A DNA stretch of 9,620 bases from an uncultured Chthonomonas sp. (lineage in GTDB: Bacteria; Armatimonadota; Chthonomonadetes; Chthonomonadales; CAJBBX01), in assembly GCA_903886985.1 (NCBI GenBank), contig CAISOI010000664.1:1-9620 (forward strand), given 5' to 3'. The translations under genes and the position numbers were made by a program. Below, piece by piece: positions 6,440 through 9,620 of the stretch (its first letter is position 1; every line of letters begins with the position of its first letter). The notes below the pieces were generated by a model. That model made no database searches. It saw nothing but the letters and a program-made list of their open reading frames with translations, and was not told the origin of the DNA.

Positions 6440-6484
6440 CTAATTCGTTAACCTATTGTACCTAATCAACTATCGGCTAAATTG

Positions 6485-7222
6485 TCACGCAGTCTTCTGT
6501 TTAAACTGTATCCCTTCGGATATCGATCCCTCAAACCGCCCGATGACATCTGTTCCGTGAGTGATCGTTCCGCTCACCATTCCAGTAGGTTCGATTTTCA
6601 ATCTGCCCACATTTCCATTGCTATCAGACAATGAAGCGCCGCCAAAAACGGTTGTAACTTGACCCGCAAATGGAACTGCCAACAAGTTTCCAGTGAATTC
6701 TAAATCCGACTCGATATTTGCAAAATAACCATTTACCAATCGAATCGAAACTGTGTCTGGTGTCTGCATCGAAACCTTTGGTCCAGTAAATTTCGAAGAG
6801 ATCAATCTTCGGCTTCCACTCACACGACCAATGCCCGGCGAATCGACTTCAAACTGCCATCTTGCCTGTGGCTCGTGAGCAGTTGTGATTACTGACGCAG
6901 TGATGCTTCCATCAAACGAGGACACTTTGCGCTCATTGCCGATGGGATCGATGGTTGGCGGCGCGGAAATTCCCGCTGCGGCGTCATGAGCGACATTGAT
7001 CAAATAGACAGCGCAGGCGGCAAGTGCGGCTTCCGGTTCGGTGTCTGAATATTTCAGCGCATCTGCAAGCCGATCTGTTTCAATCAGCGCTTCACCCAAT
7101 CGTTGTGCTGCGTTAATTCTTCTGCTGGTTGAATATCTTGCTCCGGCAGCAGCAACGGCTGCCCCTCCTGCAATGGCGGCAACGCCAAGCGCGCGACGAA
7201 CAATTGTGTTTAACATGACCAT
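6485..7222 (-). CDS. Predicted anchored or exported protein of unknown function
   Basis: I do not recognise this 245-residue protein. It begins with a basic stretch (IVRR) and an Ala/Gly-rich hydrophobic segment ALGVAAIAGGAAVAAAGA (residues 11-28), compatible with a signal peptide or a single membrane anchor; there is no lipobox Cys. Residues 36-85 look helical (RRINAAQRLGEALIE, then EAALAACAVYLINVAHDAAAG). From about 100 to 240 the sequence alternates polar and apolar residues with Gly/Ser turns (SSFDGSITASVITT, RLVNGYFANIESDLEF, GTITHGTDVIGRFEGSI), which suggests a beta-rich sandwich or repeat domain. Two starts are possible: ATG 7222 with GGAGG 4 bases upstream, or ATG 7216 with the same GGAGG 10 bases away. 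It has its own terminator and a TGTGA-N6-TCACA palindrome about 100 bases upstream, so it looks monocistronic and possibly regulated. Confidence 0.75.
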   Translation of the reverse strand: MVMLNTIVRRALGVAAIAGGAAVAAAGARYSTSRRINAAQRLGEALIETDRLADALKYSDTEPEAALAACAVYLINVAHDAAAGISAPPTIDPIGNERKVSSFDGSITASVITTAHEPQARWQFEVDSPGIGRVSGSRRLISSKFTGPKVSMQTPDTVSIRLVNGYFANIESDLEFTGNLLAVPFAGQVTTVFGGASLSDSNGNVGRLKIEPTGMVSGTITHGTDVIGRFEGSISEGIQFKQKTA

Positions 7223-7410
7223 GTCCCCTCCAACTTTGCATAATGAAGCACTGTCTGATCCAACGTATCACTCTCTACGACATCAATTTGATAATGGTTT
7301 CTCGCAATTTCTTGAATGTGAACCAATTCACACTAATTGTTTGAAGCTATGGGCAGGGCCATGCAGTCCGATTGAAAAGTTATATCCTGTGATTGACTAA
7401 ATTGTTCACC
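7223..7410. other. Intergenic region upstream of the unknown exported protein
   Basis: This 188-base AT-rich stretch separates the mtnA stop from the unknown-protein gene, both on the minus strand. It holds the 16-base palindrome listed separately and no convincing mtnA terminator. A plus-strand frame at 7041-7400 crosses it but is mostly the antisense of the unknown-protein gene. Confidence 0.5.
7317..7332. promoter_or_regulatory. Candidate CRP/FNR-family operator
   Basis: The sequence TGTGAACCAATTCACA contains TGTGA-N6-TCACA with both half-sites perfect. This is the core consensus of E. coli-type CRP. The centre is about 100 bases upstream of the start of the unknown exported protein, on the side where its promoter should be. 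The regulator in this organism is unknown and no CRP-type gene is in the window. Confidence 0.4.
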
Positions 7411-8451
7411 TCACTCCGCCATCCGAGCAATATTCTCAAAGTATGGAGGATGGATAACTCCTCGTTCGGTTATGATTCCCGAGATGAGTGAATTTGGCGT
7501 AACGTCGAAAGATGGATTCCAGACAGGTACACCTTCAGGGGCTATTCGGTGGCCGTCTATATGAGTGACTTCGGTCGGATCCCGCTCTTCAATAGGAATG
7601 AGGCTGCCATCAGCTAAGGTCAAGTCGATAGTGGAATAGGGTGCCGCAATATAAAACGGTATTTCATGGTGCTTTGCTAAGACCGCGACGGTGTATGTTC
7701 CGATTTTGTTTGCCGCGTCTCCGTTGGCTGCGATGCGATCTGCGCCAACAATCGCACAATTTATCTTTCCCTCGCGCATCAGGACACCCGCCATGTTATC
7801 CGATATTATGGTGACAGGTATTCCGTCTTGGTGCAGCTCCCATGCCGTTAATTTCATTCCTTGCAATCGGGGACGGGTTTCGTCAGCGTAAACTTGTATA
7901 TGTTTGCCCTGCTCTACCGCCGCACGAATAACTCCGAGCGCGGTGCCGAAGGCAACTGTCGCTAATGCGCCTGCATTGCAATGAGTAAGAACGGTATCGC
8001 CGGAACTCAGAAGTTCCGCGCCATAATGCCCCATAGCGCGATTGGTCCGTACGTCCTCTTCGAGCATTTCAATCGCTTCATGCAGAAGCGCCGCTTTAAT
8101 GTCCGTAATGGATCCCGCGGTTTTTGCTTCAACAGCAAGGATGCGGTCAATTGCCCAGAATAAATTTACAGCCGTAGGTCGAGATCCCCGAAACTCCTCT
8201 GCTATCGCTTCCAATTCGATCATAAATTGTTCACGAGACTCTGTCACTATCGAATTGGCACCAATAGCCAACCCGATAGCCGCTGTACATCCTATAGCGG
8301 GTGCACCGCGCACCACCATAGTACGAATCGCCTCCACAACTTCTTTATAGTTGGAGTAATCCAAAAACTCAAGACGAGTGGGGAGAATGGTCTGATCGAT
8401 CAGTCGAAGTTTGCCGTCGACCCAATCGACGGTCTTAAATGGTTTGTTCAT
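7411..8451 (-). CDS. mtnA: S-methyl-5-thioribose-1-phosphate isomerase
   Basis: Converts the aldose methylthioribose 1-phosphate to methylthioribulose 1-phosphate in methionine salvage; related to eIF2B subunits. Family motifs are all present: the N-terminal TVDWVDGKLRLIDQTILP (7-24), RGAPAIG (48-54), HCNAGALAT with the catalytic Cys158, ADETRPRLQGMKLTAWEL (189-206), SDNMAG (217-222) and VGADRIAANGD with catalytic Asp238, plus FYIAAPYSTID further on. From ATG 8451 the product is 346 residues, the usual length. A longer in-frame start at TTG 8487 would add 12 residues not expected in the family; neither start has a good Shine-Dalgarno, so the exact start is less sure than the identity. The hisJ-like gene ends 66 bases upstream on the same strand, suggesting a joint transcript. 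No other methionine-salvage gene is present. Confidence 0.95.
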   Translation of the reverse strand: MNKPFKTVDWVDGKLRLIDQTILPTRLEFLDYSNYKEVVEAIRTMVVRGAPAIGCTAAIGLAIGANSIVTESREQFMIELEAIAEEFRGSRPTAVNLFWAIDRILAVEAKTAGSITDIKAALLHEAIEMLEEDVRTNRAMGHYGAELLSSGDTVLTHCNAGALATVAFGTALGVIRAAVEQGKHIQVYADETRPRLQGMKLTAWELHQDGIPVTIISDNMAGVLMREGKINCAIVGADRIAANGDAANKIGTYTVAVLAKHHEIPFYIAAPYSTIDLTLADGSLIPIEERDPTEVTHIDGHRIAPEGVPVWNPSFDVTPNSLISGIITERGVIHPPYFENIARMAE

Positions 8452-8517
8452 GCGGCTATTATGGCTTGTGAATAGTCGGCCGTTCAAGCGGTAGTTGGAG
8501 ACTATTGCATCCCGTAT

Positions 8518-9336
8518 TTAGAGGTGAGCCAACGGCACCGATGTCGCTACTCTCTCTCGCCATGTCACAAGGTCCGTTAGTCCACATCCCAGCGCAATCT
8601 CAACTGCCTGAGCATATTCATAACCCAAGTCTCTAGGACCATGGGCATCGGAGCCAATAGAAATTCGTTTTCCGCCACACTGGGAATAGAGAACAACAGT
8701 ATCTGGGGAGGGATAAGTTAACCCAACTCCCTGCCGAAGTCCAGCAGTATTGATTTCGAGGACAACTCCTCTTTCGATCATCGCAACGAAAATCTCATTT
8801 AACTTTTCCTCAAACGGTTCCGGGGAGTATGGACCTAGGGCTGGAACACCCCGACGGTTAGCATATTCCAGATGACCTACAATATCGATCAAACCACTTT
8901 TAACGGAATCCAATACCGCTTCGAAATAGAGGTTGTAGGCTTCTTCCCTTGAACGCCCCATTAGATATTCAGCGGTCATTAACATTTGCCGATCAGCATA
9001 ATGAACAGACCCGAGCACGTAATCAAAAGCGTAACGGCCTAGGTATTCCCTGATCTCGTCTACGAACCACTTCTGATAATCGATTTCAATACCCTTGCGG
9101 ATAACCAATCGTCCTGCAAACTCTTCTCGCGCGGCATCAATTTCGCCACTATAGAGCACATAATCGAAATGGTTGACCACTGGATCTTTGGGATCGAAAT
9201 CTTTATGTTCGGTAAATCCTATCTCATCAAGGCCGATCTCAATTGCCCGCACGCATTGGTCGTGTATCGTGGCCAATCCATCGTGAGATCGGAAGGAGTG
9301 CACCTGATAATCGATAGCATAATGTTCTGCAATCAA
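8518..9336 (-). CDS. hisJ: PHP-family histidinol phosphatase (HisJ-like) with an altered HxH motif
   Basis: Histidinol-phosphate phosphatase of the PHP superfamily, the penultimate step of histidine synthesis, using a cluster of metal ions. From the TTG at 9336 it is 272 residues, a normal length. Metal-ligand motifs are GFTEH (His44), KGIEID (Glu84), LGSVHYAD (His112), VGHLEY (His155) and GSDAHGP (Asp230, His232). The first motif, normally DYHVH, reads DYQVH: the first His is Gln11 (codon CAG) and only His13 remains, which may alter metal binding or activity. The frame stays open upstream to GTG 9396, but TTG 9336 overlaps the stop of the preceding frame as TTGA and places the first beta strand four or five residues from the N-terminus, as in homologues. 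Other PHP phosphatases or esterases are possible; the FRSHDG and EINTAGLRQG segments favour HisJ. Confidence 0.85.
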   Translation of the reverse strand: MIAEHYAIDYQVHSFRSHDGLATIHDQCVRAIEIGLDEIGFTEHKDFDPKDPVVNHFDYVLYSGEIDAAREEFAGRLVIRKGIEIDYQKWFVDEIREYLGRYAFDYVLGSVHYADRQMLMTAEYLMGRSREEAYNLYFEAVLDSVKSGLIDIVGHLEYANRRGVPALGPYSPEPFEEKLNEIFVAMIERGVVLEINTAGLRQGVGLTYPSPDTVVLYSQCGGKRISIGSDAHGPRDLGYEYAQAVEIALGCGLTDLVTWRERVATSVPLAHL

Positions 9337-9620
9337 TCTAGAATACTCACGGGTATGTCGCTGGCAAGTTCTGCACTGACAGATTTGATTTTCCACTTCT
9401 TTGTATGAACGAGTCCCATTAGCTTTGTCTGTTCCATCTTGGAGAGTGTAATATAGATTCGGGAATGGAAATAGGTCATGTCAGCCTTTGGTGTATGCTC
9501 TTCAACAATCAGGTCAAGTGCGGCAGTTCCAGTGTCGTTATTTGGATGTAAGACTATATTAGAGGTTTTGAACGAAAGATGAGAGTTGCCAATTTCTTGC
9601 ATAGTCTGATTGAGCACGGG
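9333..9620 (-). CDS. Unrecognised gene, 5' end outside the window
   Basis: An open minus-strand frame of 95 codons runs in from the right edge and ends at TGA 9335-9333, overlapping the hisJ TTG start by four bases (TTGA). The start may be GTG 9617 or may lie beyond the window. The visible protein has an alternating pattern (SHLSFKTSNIVLHP, AALDLIVEEHT, HSRIYITLSKMEQTKLMGL), suggesting a small alpha/beta or beta domain, with a basic stretch HTKKWKIKS near the end. No signal peptide, membrane segment or known motif is seen. The overlap with hisJ and the absence of any gene on the other strand favour a real coding region. The competing frame (hisJ extended to GTG 9396) covers only part of this stretch. 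Confidence 0.5.
   Translation of the reverse strand, partial: PVLNQTMQEIGNSHLSFKTSNIVLHPNNDTGTAALDLIVEEHTPKADMTYFHSRIYITLSKMEQTKLMGLVHTKKWKIKSVSAELASDIPVSILD

Noticed and set aside
7041..7400. A 119-codon plus-strand frame
   Set aside because: Half of it is antisense to the unknown exported-protein gene and the rest crosses intergenic DNA; the translation has no domain-like pattern.
8471..8506. Inverted repeat AATAGT / ACTATT between mtnA and hisJ
   Set aside because: Only six pairs of AT-rich sequence with a 24-base loop; too weak to call a terminator or operator.
1..9620. CRISPR array, tRNA or rRNA genes, insertion sequences, riboswitch, defence or phage genes
   Set aside because: Read for these on both strands; no regular repeats, cloverleaf with conserved T-loop, terminal inverted repeats with a transposase, or hallmark proteins were found.

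Overview
This 9.6 kb window reads as ordinary bacterial chromosome of about 47% GC (estimated by eye), with closely packed genes on both strands. No rRNA, tRNA, CRISPR array, insertion sequence or phage gene was seen. The best taxonomic clue is a type II/IV pseudopilin whose N-terminus runs FTLIELLVVIAIIAILAA and then ILFPVFSQARESAR, with an exact H-x9-D-G motif near the C-terminus. This subtype is multiplied in Armatimonadota and also in Planctomycetota and Verrucomicrobiota. Armatimonadota is my favoured source, by inference only.

Layout from left to right. (1) The 3' end of a plus-strand DUF4349 membrane protein. (2) Converging on it, a minus-strand pair: khpA (a small KH-domain RNA-binding protein, apparently starting at CTG) followed by pdxT (glutaminase of PLP synthase), separated by a terminator-like hairpin. 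A related hairpin lies at the pdxT 3' end. (3) A 275-base divergent intergenic region, then a plus-strand two-gene unit: a LOR/SDH-family archaeal-type ornithine cyclodeaminase and an ArgZ-type arginine dihydrolase, joined by a TAATG overlap. Together they should turn arginine into proline, CO2 and ammonia. In cyanobacteria the same two activities form one protein (AgrE) with the opposite domain order. (4) A long minus-strand block to the right end. In transcription order it holds an unrecognised partial gene, a PHP-family histidinol phosphatase (hisJ-like), mtnA (methionine salvage), a predicted exported or anchored protein of unknown function closed by a good terminator, then purM, a HAD phosphatase and the pseudopilin.

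Most of the content is central metabolism: vitamin B6, arginine/proline, purine, histidine and the methylthioadenosine cycle. I do not see an entirely new system. The points most worth a second look are the split, inverted AgrE-like pair, a histidinol phosphatase whose metal-binding HxH motif reads QVH, the CTG start of khpA, a perfect TGTGA-N6-TCACA palindrome upstream of the unknown protein, two related hairpins bracketing pdxT, and a TTGA stop/start overlap that redefines the hisJ start and supports a new small gene upstream of it.
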